From: Gammaproteobacteria bacterium
GTDB lineage: Bacteria > Pseudomonadota > Gammaproteobacteria > Pseudomonadales > Halieaceae
NCBI GenBank assembly: GCA_018222695.1
Contig: JAAEZV010000062.1
Coordinates: 1-8,362 of the forward strand
Reading direction: 5' to 3'
DNA: 8,362 bases
The notes beneath the pieces are model-generated. The model worked only from the letters and a program-made list of their open reading frames with translations, did not search any database and had not been told where the DNA came from. Shown piece after piece: positions 1 through 7,150 of the stretch. Both the position numbers and the translations under genes were made by a program. The number at the start of each line of letters is the position of its first letter. Within the stretch, counting starts at the first letter, position 1.

Positions 1-708
1 AGTATGTTCCTCGCCAATGTCAGTCACGAACTGAGAACCCCGCTCAATGCCATCATCGGTTACTCGGAAATGCTTCAGGACGAGCTGGGAGATGGCGTGC
101 AAATCGATCGCGAGCAGTTTCATCATGACCTCGCGACGATCATCTTCTCAGGCAAGCAGCTGCTCACGCTGATTAACGACATCCTAGACTTGTCGAAAAT
201 CGAGACCGGCAAGATGCAGGTGAGCCGCGAGGTCTTCAGCCCCGCAGGCCTCTTGGTGCAAGTGTGCGATGCCCTGTCGCCACTGCTTCTGCAAAATAAT
301 AACCGCCTGACGCTGGATATTGACAAGGACAGCATGCGCGACATGAACAGCGATCGAGGAAAGCTGCAGCAAATTGTCACTAATTTGTTTTCCAATGCCT
401 GCAAGTTCACCAAAGACGGCGAGATCACCGTATCAGCGCGAATGAGTGAAGACGCATTGATCGTGTCTGTCGCGGATACCGGTATTGGTATGACACAGGC
501 GCAGCAGGACAGAGTGTTTGAAGCCTTTACTCAGGCTGAATCGAACACCGGTTTAAAGTATGGGGGCACCGGTCTCGGTCTTGCCATCGTGAGGGAGTTT
601 TGCGCGATGCTGGGAGGCAGGATTACGTTAGAGAGCCAACCCGATCAAGGGTCTATGTTTCAGGTTACGCTTCCGGCTGACCCAACGTCAGCTCCCGCAG
701 GCGCTTAA
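1..708 (+). CDS. Sensor histidine kinase, C-terminal part (5' end outside window)
   Basis: This is the catalytic core of a two-component sensor kinase, which autophosphorylates a histidine and passes the phosphate to a response regulator. The reading frame is open from base 1, so the Met at base 4 is internal. Numbering from that Met, the H-box SHELRTPLN (phosphoacceptor His8) opens a HisKA dimerisation domain running to about residue 70. The HATPase domain follows, with the N-box around Asn127-Asn131, G1 box DTGIGM (158-163), FEAF (172-175) and G2 box GGTGLGL (187-193). All motifs needed for ATP binding and phosphotransfer look intact. The protein ends about 40 residues after the G2 box with a short Pro/Ala tail, so there is no receiver or Hpt domain at this end. 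The sensor region, and therefore the signal, cannot be seen, and no response regulator gene lies in the window. The TAA stop sits inside the convergent lipoprotein gene. Family assignment is firm; the specific kinase is unknown. Confidence 0.95.
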   Translation, partial: SMFLANVSHELRTPLNAIIGYSEMLQDELGDGVQIDREQFHHDLATIIFSGKQLLTLINDILDLSKIETGKMQVSREVFSPAGLLVQVCDALSPLLLQNNNRLTLDIDKDSMRDMNSDRGKLQQIVTNLFSNACKFTKDGEITVSARMSEDALIVSVADTGIGMTQAQQDRVFEAFTQAESNTGLKYGGTGLGLAIVREFCAMLGGRITLESQPDQGSMFQVTLPADPTSAPAGA

Positions 709-1198
709 GCGCCTCCTCCCGCTTCTCCAGATCGGCTGACAACGCGGCATTCTCCGCGCCCAGATTAGCTATCTGCTGCTCTAGCCCCGCAATCAACACC
801 AGCACCAGATCGATCAGCACCGCTCGATCGCTGGCTGCGCCTGCCGTCGATAGGCCTCCCTCGATAGCGTACTCAGAAAGGGTGTCTATCAGCGCCTGCC
901 CTGCGGCCGCCTCTTTCGGCGCCTGCTCACCACCGGAGAGTGCGTGCTCCTGAAAGCGCTCCCCAGCAGCCACGTAATCCCCTTGGGAAAGCGCCTGGAG
1001 TCCGAGCATGAAGAGATCCGATGGGGACTCACCGGGGCATTGGCAAGAACCCGTTTCCTGCTCACTTGCCGAGCTTTGATCCGATCCGCTCTGCTCAGTG
1101 CTACCCGATGCAGAATCCGAGGGCAGTCCGGCACAACTGGAGAGCAGCAATAGTGCAGAAAGGAAAAGGAGATGAACGAGACGCTGGTGCTTCACCAC
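665..1198 (-). CDS. Putative outer-membrane lipoprotein with helical-repeat-like and coiled-coil regions
   Basis: I do not recognise this protein. The chosen start is GTG at 1198 (177 aa), preceded by AGGGG eight bases upstream. An ATG at 1258 would add 20 residues ahead of the signal peptide and has no visible ribosome binding site; GTG at 1195 is also possible. Numbering from 1198: a basic n-region (KHQR), a leucine-rich core, and lipobox LSSC with Cys22 as the expected lipidated residue. Ala at +2 argues against inner-membrane retention. A Ser/Glu/Gln-rich linker follows to about residue 50, then a CxC pair (Cys52, Cys54), a TPR-like helix pair near 62-90, a hydrophobic helix near 126-139, and a heptad-patterned C-terminal coiled coil (L139, I143, L146, N150, L153, L157, L164, L167). 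The lipoprotein-helices-coiled-coil plan recalls QseG of the QseE/QseF system, but that is only an architectural resemblance. It lies 70 bp after lysS and overlaps the convergent kinase gene by 44 bp. Confidence 0.8.
   Translation of the reverse strand: MVKHQRLVHLLFLSALLLLSSCAGLPSDSASGSTEQSGSDQSSASEQETGSCQCPGESPSDLFMLGLQALSQGDYVAAGERFQEHALSGGEQAPKEAAAGQALIDTLSEYAIEGGLSTAGAASDRAVLIDLVLVLIAGLEQQIANLGAENAALSADLEKREEALKRLRELTLGQPEA
699..714. repeat. 16-bp perfect palindrome over the kinase stop codon
   Basis: AGGCGCTTAAGCGCCT is a perfect inverted repeat (six-base arms around TTAA) containing the kinase TAA stop at 706-708. On the minus strand it is coding sequence for the C-terminal coiled coil of the lipoprotein. 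No T-run follows on either strand, so it is not a standard intrinsic terminator. It may be a fortuitous result of the coding sequence. Confidence 0.4.
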
Positions 1199-1206
1199 AG
1201 TGCGGG

Positions 1207-1211
1207 CCCCT
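1207..1211 (-). promoter_or_regulatory. Ribosome binding site supporting the GTG start of the lipoprotein gene
   Basis: AGGGG on the minus strand lies eight bases before GTG at 1198-1196. It decides in favour of this start over the ATG at 1258, which has no purine-rich site upstream and would place 20 residues before the signal peptide. Confidence 0.55.
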
Positions 1212-1268
1212 ATCGGTTTGAAGGAGCATAGCACCGCGCAACGCGGCCAGACCAGCATTGCGAACAGA

Positions 1269-2753
1269 TTATTCGTGCCGGAGATGGGGAAACAGAATCA
1301 CATCCCGAATAGACGGCGAATTGGTCAGCAACATCACTAGTCGATCAATGCCAATGCCCTCCCCCGCCGTAGGCGGCAGGCCATATTCCAAAGCGCGGAT
1401 ATAGTCGTGATCAAAGTGCATCGCCTCGTCGTCCCCGGCTTCTTTGGCCGCAACCTGCGCTTTGAAGCGATCCGCCTGATCCTCCGCGTCATTGAGCTCG
1501 CTGAAACCGTTAGCCAGCTCTCGCCCACCGACAAAAAACTCGAAGCGATCGGTCACGAAGGGATCGTCATCGCTGCGGCGAGCTAACGGCGAGACTTCTG
1601 TGGGATACGCAGTGATGAAGGTGGGTTCCTGCAGCTGTGCTTCTGCCGTCTCCTCGAAAATCTCGATTTGGATCTTGCCGAGGCCCCAGCTCTTCTCGAC
1701 TTTGATACCTAGCCGCCCAGCTATTGCCGCAGCGGCGTCTCTTTCAGCGATATCTTCGTTCGTCAGGTCTGGGTTGTGCTTGAGAATCGCCTCGACGACG
1801 GTCATTCGCTCGAAAGGTCTATCAAAGTGGAAGGTGGCGTCGCCATAAACCACTTCTGTCGAACCCAAGACCGATTGCGTGAGCTCCCGCATCAGCTCTT
1901 CTGTGAGATCCATGGCGTCACGATAATCTGCATAGGCCCAGTAGAACTCCAGCATGGTGAACTCTGGGTTATGCCGGGTCGAGAGTCCCTCATTGCGGAA
2001 ATTACGATTGATCTCGAACACTTTCTCCAGACCGCCGACAGTGAGGCGCTTGAGATAGAGTTCTGGGGCCACCCGGAGATACATCTCCATATCAAGCGTG
2101 TTGTGGTGCGTAATAAAGGGCCTCGCCGTGGCACCACCGGCAATGGGATGCAGCATTGGCGTCTCAACCTCAACAAATTGCCGCTCAACCAGAAATTGCC
2201 GAATACATTGAACCGTCGCCACGCGGATACGAAAGACCTCGCGCGCTTCGGGGTTCACGATAAGGTCAACATAACGCTGGCGGTAGCGCATCTCTTGGTC
2301 GACCAGACCATGATACTTGTCGGGTAAGGGTCGGAGGGCCTTGGTCAGCAAACGCCCCTCTTCCATGTTGATATAGAGATCGCCCTTACCACTGCGATGT
2401 AAGGGGCCGGATGCTGCAACGATATCTCCCAGATCCCAGGTCTTGATCGCCTGAACGGCCTCTTCAGAGAGGATGTCACGGTTCAGATACAGCTGAATGG
2501 TCCCCGACCCATCTTGAATGAGCAGGAAGGCGCCGCGATTGCGGATCAGCCGCCCGGCCACCGAGAAACGATGATCTGCTTCCTCAAGCTCGGCCTTGTC
2601 CTGAGATTCAAAATCGCTTTGCAAGTCACCGGCCAGCGCTGTGCGGCGAAAATCATTGGGAAACGCGGGACCCGCCTCGCGCAATGCGGCGAGCTTTGCG
2701 CGGCGCTCTGCGATCAGGCGATTTTCATCTTCAGGCTGCTGTGGCTCGTCCAC
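1269..2753 (-). CDS. lysS: Lysine--tRNA ligase (class II LysRS)
   Basis: This cytoplasmic enzyme charges tRNA-Lys with lysine using ATP. At 494 aa it is close to the usual bacterial length of about 500. An N-terminal OB-fold anticodon-binding domain covers roughly residues 63-145 (FSVAGRLI, then [15 protein letters not shown]). The class II catalytic domain follows: motif 1 around FVEVETPML (193-201), the GGATARPF segment (206-213), motif 2 [18 protein letters not shown] (252-269), and motif 3 [10 protein letters not shown] (466-475) near the C-terminus. Nothing essential seems missing. The start is GTG: an in-frame TAA lies two codons upstream (2759-2757), and AAGGAAG sits six bases before the GTG, so no other start is plausible. 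It begins 23 bp after prfB, the arrangement known from E. coli, and is almost certainly co-transcribed with it. Function and identity are firm. Confidence 0.98.
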   Translation of the reverse strand: MDEPQQPEDENRLIAERRAKLAALREAGPAFPNDFRRTALAGDLQSDFESQDKAELEEADHRFSVAGRLIRNRGAFLLIQDGSGTIQLYLNRDILSEEAVQAIKTWDLGDIVAASGPLHRSGKGDLYINMEEGRLLTKALRPLPDKYHGLVDQEMRYRQRYVDLIVNPEAREVFRIRVATVQCIRQFLVERQFVEVETPMLHPIAGGATARPFITHHNTLDMEMYLRVAPELYLKRLTVGGLEKVFEINRNFRNEGLSTRHNPEFTMLEFYWAYADYRDAMDLTEELMRELTQSVLGSTEVVYGDATFHFDRPFERMTVVEAILKHNPDLTNEDIAERDAAAAIAGRLGIKVEKSWGLGKIQIEIFEETAEAQLQEPTFITAYPTEVSPLARRSDDDPFVTDRFEFFVGGRELANGFSELNDAEDQADRFKAQVAAKEAGDDEAMHFDHDYIRALEYGLPPTAGEGIGIDRLVMLLTNSPSIRDVILFPHLRHE

Positions 2754-2759
2754 GTTTTA

Positions 2760-2766
2760 CTTCCTT
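2760..2766 (-). promoter_or_regulatory. Ribosome binding site fixing the GTG start of lysS
   Basis: AAGGAAG on the minus strand, six bases before GTG at 2753, is the strongest Shine-Dalgarno match at any visible start in the window. It lies in the 23-bp prfB-lysS gap, with the in-frame TAA (2759-2757) just downstream of it, so the GTG is the first codon that can initiate lysS. Confidence 0.8.
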
Positions 2767-2776
2767 TTGTCTTGCC

Positions 2777-3872
2777 TTACAGGCCCTGCTTCAGGGACGC
2801 CTGAATAAAGGGGTCCAGTGCACCATCTAGTACTGACTGGGTATTGCGTGTTTCGACCCCGGTTCGGAGATCCTTGATTCGGGAGTCATCCAGCACATAA
2901 GACCTTATCTGACTTCCCCAGCCGATGTCCGCCTTGCTGTCTTCCATCGCCTGCTTCTCGGCGTTTCGCTTGAGCATTTCCATTTCGTAAAGTTTCGCAC
3001 GGAGCTGCTTCATCGCGTTATCGCGATTTTGATGCTGCGAGCGCTCCGTTTGGCAACTGCTAACGAGTCCGGAGGGCTCGTGGGTAATACGGACTGCGGA
3101 GTCAGTCGTATTGACGTGCTGTCCGCCCGCTCCCGAAGAGCGATAGGTGTCGACCCGCAGATCCGCCGGATTGATCTCGATTTCGATATTGTCGTCAATT
3201 TCCGGCGACACAAAAATAGAGGCAAAGGAGGTATGCCGCCGCCCGCCGCTGTCAAAGGGTGACTTGCGTACCAATCGGTGTACGCCCGTCTCGGTCCGCA
3301 ACCAACCAAAGGCATACTCGCCTTCAAACTGAATGGTCGCGCTTTTGAGGCCCGCCACTTCGCCTGCAGAAGCTTCGACCAGCGTCGTTTTGAATCCCTT
3401 GTCCTCGCCCCAACGCAGGTACATACGCAGCAGCATCTCAGCCCAGTCCTGCGCCTCGGTGCCTCCTGAGCCTGCCTGAATATCGAGGTACGCGTTGTTG
3501 GGGTCGGTCTCACCAGAGAACATGCGACGGAATTCGAGCTTCTCAAGCTCACTCTCAAGCCCAGCCAGATCCTGCTCTACGGATTGCGCGGTCTCTTCGT
3601 CGTCTTCCTCAACGGCGAGATCCAGCAGGTCACTGGCATCGTCACAACCAGCATCCAACACTTCGATAGTCGTAACAACGGCCTCCAGCGAGGCCCTCTC
3701 ACGCCCCAACGCCTGGGCTTTCTCGGGGTCATCCCAGACACTGGGCTCGGCCAGTTCGAGCTCGACCTCTTTCAGTCGATCCTGTTTAACAGCGTAGTCA
3801 AAGATACCCCCTGAGCACGTCAGTGCGTGCACGAATATCTTTAATTTGATTGATAAGAGGCGCTATTTGCAG
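2777..3872 (-). CDS. prfB: Peptide chain release factor 2, made by programmed +1 frameshift
   Basis: RF2 recognises UGA and UAA in the ribosomal A site and triggers peptide release. The gene is split into two frames: 24 codons from CTG at 3872 to CTT at 3803-3801, an in-frame TGA at 3800-3798, then the +1 frame from GAC at 3799 to TAA at 2777. The joined product is 364 aa, against 365 in E. coli. In joined numbering the anticodon-like motif SPF lies at 204-206 and the catalytic GGQ at 249-251. The residue matching E. coli position 246 is Ser, not the Thr of strain K-12. The zero frame upstream of the shift has no ATG back to a TAG. CTG at 3872 aligns with the initiator Met of MEINP-type RF2 proteins and has GGA six bases upstream. 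GTG at 3899 (373 aa) is the alternative. It is 106 bp from recJ and 23 bp from lysS. Identity is certain; the start is open. Confidence 0.96.
3797..3812 (-). promoter_or_regulatory. prfB autoregulatory +1 frameshift site
   Basis: The minus strand reads AGGGGGTATCTTTGAC. AGGGGG (3812-3807) is the internal Shine-Dalgarno-like stimulator, placed three bases before the CTT slippery codon, which is followed by the TGA stop and a C, the known poor-termination context. When RF2 is scarce, ribosomes pause at UGA, slip one base forward and read GAC. When RF2 is abundant, they terminate after 24 codons. As far as I recall, it matches the E. coli element base for base. Confidence 0.97.
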
Positions 3873-3978
3873 GGGCTTTCCAAGTTTGTCAGTCCCCACC
3901 GGGGAACGGTTTAAATAAGGGGCGTGAGTCTATCGGGTTGCGCGTGTGACTGCCATATCCGTCAGGCCAGCGGGATCG
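3873..3978 (-). other. recJ-prfB intergenic region and prfB leader
   Basis: This 106-bp gap is the largest non-coding stretch in the window and probably carries the prfB leader. I see no intrinsic terminator after recJ and no convincing -35/-10 pair, although the AT-rich TTATTTAAA near 3911-3919 could be part of a promoter. A small hairpin, TCCCC-GGT-GGGGA (3905-3893), lies 20 bases upstream of the probable CTG start. Its GGGG could alternatively pair with CCCC at 3875-3872, which includes the C of that CTG. Any regulatory role is inference. Confidence 0.35.
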
Positions 3979-5715
3979 CTAGCATGGCCAGAAAGACTCG
4001 ATGACCAACTGCGGGCGGCGTTCACCACGATATTCATTCACATCCAGGCGATAGAGCGCGTGGAACGCCTTAAGAGGTGTTGCCAGCCATTGCGGCACAT
4101 CAATATTGAAGGCGATGCCCTCGATTTCAGTGCCGTCGGCATCGAGCGTCAGCTTGAGGTGTTTTTCCCCGACGATGCGATGACTAATGACAGAGAATCG
4201 TCCGTCAAAAAGTGGCTCTGGAAAGTGCTGACCCCAGGGTCCACCGCTCGCCAATTGCTCTGCCAGCAGGAGTCCAAAGTCGCCTGGGGCCAGCGCGCCA
4301 TCACTCTCTTCGGTTCGCTCGGGCGTGATATGGCCCAGAGCTTCGGCCACCGCGTCATTGAGCGCCTGCTTGAAGCGATCCAGGTCGTCCCTCGCCAAGC
4401 TCAAGCCGGCTGCCATCGCATGGCCGCCAAATTTTGTCAGCAATCCAGGATGTTGGGTCGCCACCTGATCGAGCACGTCGCGGAGATGAAGACCTGCAAT
4501 CGATCGCCCTGACCCCTTCAGCATGCCCTCCCCTGCGTCAGCAAATACCAACGTCGGACGATGCACACGTTCACGAACACGCGAAGCCAGAATACCAATG
4601 ACGCCCTGGTGCCAAGCGGGGTCATAGAGCGTCATGGCAAACAGCGAGGCATCACTCTCCAAATCGATGGACTCCAGCTGTGCCAGTGCGTCCTGCTGCA
4701 TGGACTGCTCGATATCCCGTCGCTCTCTATTGAGTTGATGCAGTTTTTCGGCAAAGCCTCGCGCTGATGCAGATGACTCTGCCAACAAACATTCGATACC
4801 GATCGACATATCGTCGAGACGACCCGCTGCATTCAGTCTGGGGCCAACAATAAAGCCGAGGTCACTCGCCGTCGCTTGACGGTGATCACGCCCTGCCACC
4901 TCAAACAGCGCCTCGATACCCGGTCTCGCGCGGCCACTGCGAATTCTCGCAAGGCCTGCGGCAACCAGAATCCGGTTATTGCGATCAAGCGGCACCACAT
5001 CGGCGACAGTGCCAAGTGCGACCAGATCGAGTACGTCACCGAGATTCGGCTCTTCGATGCCTACGGCGCTGAACCAACCTCTGTCGCGAAGCGCTGCGCG
5101 CACAGCGCTCAGCACGTAAAACATGACCCCCACACCGGCAAGCGATTTGCTGGGGAACCGACAGTCCGGCTGATTGGGGTTCACAATGACGTCCGCCGTG
5201 GGCAGTGAATCCCCGGGCAGATGGTGGTCTGTAATCAGGACGCTGATACCCATGGCCTGGGCCGCTGACACGCCCTCGACGCTGGAAATACCGTTATCGA
5301 CCGTGACGATGAGATCGGGCATTTGCGCGGCTGCCATCTCAACAATCTCGGGCGTCAGCCCGTAGCCAAACTCAAAGCGATTGGGGACCAAATATGCGAC
5401 CTCGCGAAGCCCCATCTGTTGCAGCACCGAGACCGCCATAGCGCAGCTGGTGGCGCCATCCGCGTCAAAATCTCCGACAATAAGTACTCTGGCCTCACCC
5501 TCGATGGCATCAGCCAATAACTCGGCGGCATCAGCCACGCCCTTGAGACTGGTCGGCGGTAACAACTGATCGAGGCTGAGCGCCAATTCACCGGGATCTG
5601 TGATACCCCGACCCGCATATACCCGCTTTAGAACTTCGGGTAGCGCCGCGTTTTGGAGGGCAGAGGAAATGTCGGCGTGACGCCGACTGACGTTAGGTGG
5701 GCTCAGCTTCGACAC
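3979..5715 (-). CDS. recJ: Single-stranded-DNA-specific 5'-3' exonuclease RecJ
   Basis: RecJ degrades single-stranded DNA 5' to 3' in RecF-pathway recombination, mismatch repair and rescue of stalled forks. The 578 aa product is full length (E. coli 577). The DHH phosphoesterase core has DFDADG (82-87), VDNGIS (139-144), TDHH (162-165) and LGTVADVVPLD (234-244), which supply the metal-binding Asp and His residues. GRLDD (298-302) follows, then the DHHA1 domain with HQGVIGILASR (369-379), GSGRS (401-405) and GGHAMAAG (430-437), and a C-terminal OB-like region ending FWPC, like the WPI end of the E. coli protein. The start must be GTG at 5715: an in-frame TGA lies at 5766-5764 and no ATG, GTG or TTG occurs between. 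The start lies inside thrC (13-bp overlap) and has only a weak GGCGG upstream, which suggests translational coupling to thrC. All catalytic motifs are present and the assignment is firm. Confidence 0.98.
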   Translation of the reverse strand: MSKLSPPNVSRRHADISSALQNAALPEVLKRVYAGRGITDPGELALSLDQLLPPTSLKGVADAAELLADAIEGEARVLIVGDFDADGATSCAMAVSVLQQMGLREVAYLVPNRFEFGYGLTPEIVEMAAAQMPDLIVTVDNGISSVEGVSAAQAMGISVLITDHHLPGDSLPTADVIVNPNQPDCRFPSKSLAGVGVMFYVLSAVRAALRDRGWFSAVGIEEPNLGDVLDLVALGTVADVVPLDRNNRILVAAGLARIRSGRARPGIEALFEVAGRDHRQATASDLGFIVGPRLNAAGRLDDMSIGIECLLAESSASARGFAEKLHQLNRERRDIEQSMQQDALAQLESIDLESDASLFAMTLYDPAWHQGVIGILASRVRERVHRPTLVFADAGEGMLKGSGRSIAGLHLRDVLDQVATQHPGLLTKFGGHAMAAGLSLARDDLDRFKQALNDAVAEALGHITPERTEESDGALAPGDFGLLLAEQLASGGPWGQHFPEPLFDGRFSVISHRIVGEKHLKLTLDADGTEIEGIAFNIDVPQWLATPLKAFHALYRLDVNEYRGERRPQLVIESFWPC

Positions 5716-7106
5716 TGCGCCGCCATAAAGGCATGCACCGCGGCGATATCGTTGTCCAAAGTATCAAACCGCTCCTCGCGATCAAAAAGATCCGCCAGAT
5801 GATCTGGCAGCGCGGGGGTTTGACCTGTCTTTGCCCGGGCTACGGCTGCCGGGAATTTAGCAGGGTGGGCAGTGGATAGGGTCACCATTGGGCCCTCGCC
5901 GTCGCGCGCACACAGCCGCGCCGCTCGGGTACCAATTGCAGTATGGGGGTCCAAAAGCTGCCCCGTTTTCTCCCACGCCAACCGGATTTCCTCACAGGTT
6001 TCCTCGTCGGAGACTTTGGCGCTGGTAAAGAGCTTTTGGGCTCGCGCGAGTGCGGAATCCGTCAGACTAATCTCGCCCTCGGAAAAATCAGCCATCAACT
6101 GAGCGATTTGGGCGGCATCACCGTCATAAAGATCAAACAACAGCCGCTCAAAGTTGGACGAGATCGATATGTCCATGCTGGGGGATAGAGAGGCCTCAAT
6201 CGGTTGCCGGGCATAGGTACCCGTGGTCAGCATGCGGTGCAGCACGTCATTGCGATTGGTGGCGATCACCAAATTGTTGACCGGCAGGCCCATGCGGTGC
6301 GCCAGGTACCCCGCGTAAATGTCGCCGAAGTTGCCGGTGGGTACAGAGAAATTAACCGGCCGATCGGGCCCACCCAGCGCGAAAGCGGCATAAAAGTAGT
6401 ACACAATCTGGGCCATAATGCGCGCCCAGTTGATCGAGTTGACGGCGACCAGAGAGCGTCCATCGGGGAGGAATGCGTCAGCGACAAAGCTCGCTTTCAC
6501 CAGCGCCTGACAGTCGTCGAAGTTACCCCGAATGGCAAGGTTATGAACATTGTCTCCCGGCACAGTGGTCATTTGCCGACGCTGCACGTCGGAGACCCGG
6601 CCATCGGGGTAGAGAATAAAAATATCCACGTGCTCGCAATGCCGGCATCCTTCGATCGCCGCACTGCCGGTATCACCGGATGTTGCACCCATGATGACGA
6701 CCCTCTCGCCGCGTCGGGTCAGTACGTGGTCGAGCAGGCGCCCCAACAACTGCAGCGCAAAGTCCTTGAACGCCAGCGTGGGCCCGTGGAACAGTTCGAG
6801 CAGCCACTGGTCGTGATCCAACTGCAGGACAGGGGCAACGGCTTGATGCCGGAAGTCACGATATGAGGCCTCCACTAGGCCAGCCAACGTGTCGCGATCG
6901 ATGCTGCCCTCAACAAAAGGCGCAATCACGGTCGTAGCTAATTCGGTGTAGGACATACCTCGCATCGCCTGGAGTTCAGACGCACTGAAGCTGGGTAGCG
7001 ACTGAGGGAGGTAAAGCCCTCCATCCTGAGCAAGCCCCGCCAGCAACACCCCTTCAAAATCGAGAACGGGTGCCTGGCCGCGGGTGCTGAGATATTGAAG
7101 GCTCAC
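5703..7106 (-). CDS. thrC: Threonine synthase
   Basis: This PLP enzyme converts O-phosphohomoserine and water to threonine and phosphate, the last step of threonine synthesis. The N-terminal region with QDGGLYLP (27-34) is typical of the family. The PLP Schiff-base lysine is Lys114 in GPTLAFKDF (108-116). ATSGDTG (141-147) forms part of the cofactor and phosphate site, followed by YPDGRVS (166-172), NSINWARI (223-230) and the glycine-rich loop PTGNFGD (256-262). The 467 aa length matches the longer Pseudomonas form rather than E. coli ThrC (428 aa). GTG at 7106 is the first possible start, since an in-frame TAG lies three codons upstream (7115-7113). A modest GGTGGA precedes it by about 9 bases. 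It follows hom by 44 bp, so hom-thrC is very likely one operon. Its TGA stop overlaps the beginning of recJ, and it is the only gene here ending in the RF2-specific stop. Confidence 0.98.
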   Translation of the reverse strand: MSLQYLSTRGQAPVLDFEGVLLAGLAQDGGLYLPQSLPSFSASELQAMRGMSYTELATTVIAPFVEGSIDRDTLAGLVEASYRDFRHQAVAPVLQLDHDQWLLELFHGPTLAFKDFALQLLGRLLDHVLTRRGERVVIMGATSGDTGSAAIEGCRHCEHVDIFILYPDGRVSDVQRRQMTTVPGDNVHNLAIRGNFDDCQALVKASFVADAFLPDGRSLVAVNSINWARIMAQIVYYFYAAFALGGPDRPVNFSVPTGNFGDIYAGYLAHRMGLPVNNLVIATNRNDVLHRMLTTGTYARQPIEASLSPSMDISISSNFERLLFDLYDGDAAQIAQLMADFSEGEISLTDSALARAQKLFTSAKVSDEETCEEIRLAWEKTGQLLDPHTAIGTRAARLCARDGEGPMVTLSTAHPAKFPAAVARAKTGQTPALPDHLADLFDREERFDTLDNDIAAVHAFMAAQCRS

Positions 7107-7150
7107 TGCTGTCTATCCACCATTGGAGTGTTATCGGTCACAAGCCACTT

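Noticed and set aside
1199..1268. Possible terminator between lysS and the lipoprotein gene
   Set aside because: CCGCG-TTG-CGCGG can form a five-pair hairpin, but no T-run follows, so there is no basis for calling an intrinsic terminator; read-through into the lipoprotein gene is possible.
1776..2327. Open frame of 183 codons on the plus strand
   Set aside because: Antisense to the catalytic domain of lysS, with no family resemblance.
2777..3832. prfB read as a single frame starting at 3832
   Set aside because: The first 11 residues of that frame do not resemble RF2, whereas the other frame up to the TGA encodes the expected N-terminus ending LRGYL; the frameshift model is correct.
3946..4512. 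Open frame of 188 codons on the plus strand starting in the recJ-prfB gap
   Set aside because: Almost all of it is antisense to the conserved C-terminal part of recJ, with no motif, and the intergenic part is too short to carry an independent gene.
6231..6300. Repeated CATGCGGTGC at 6231 and 6291
   Set aside because: Only ten bases, and both copies encode His-Arg-Met within thrC; a coincidence of coding, not a repeat element.
6204..6866. Open frame of 220 codons on the plus strand
   Set aside because: It lies wholly antisense to the conserved core of thrC, including the PLP-lysine region, shows no recognisable motif, and is best explained by codon bias of the real gene.
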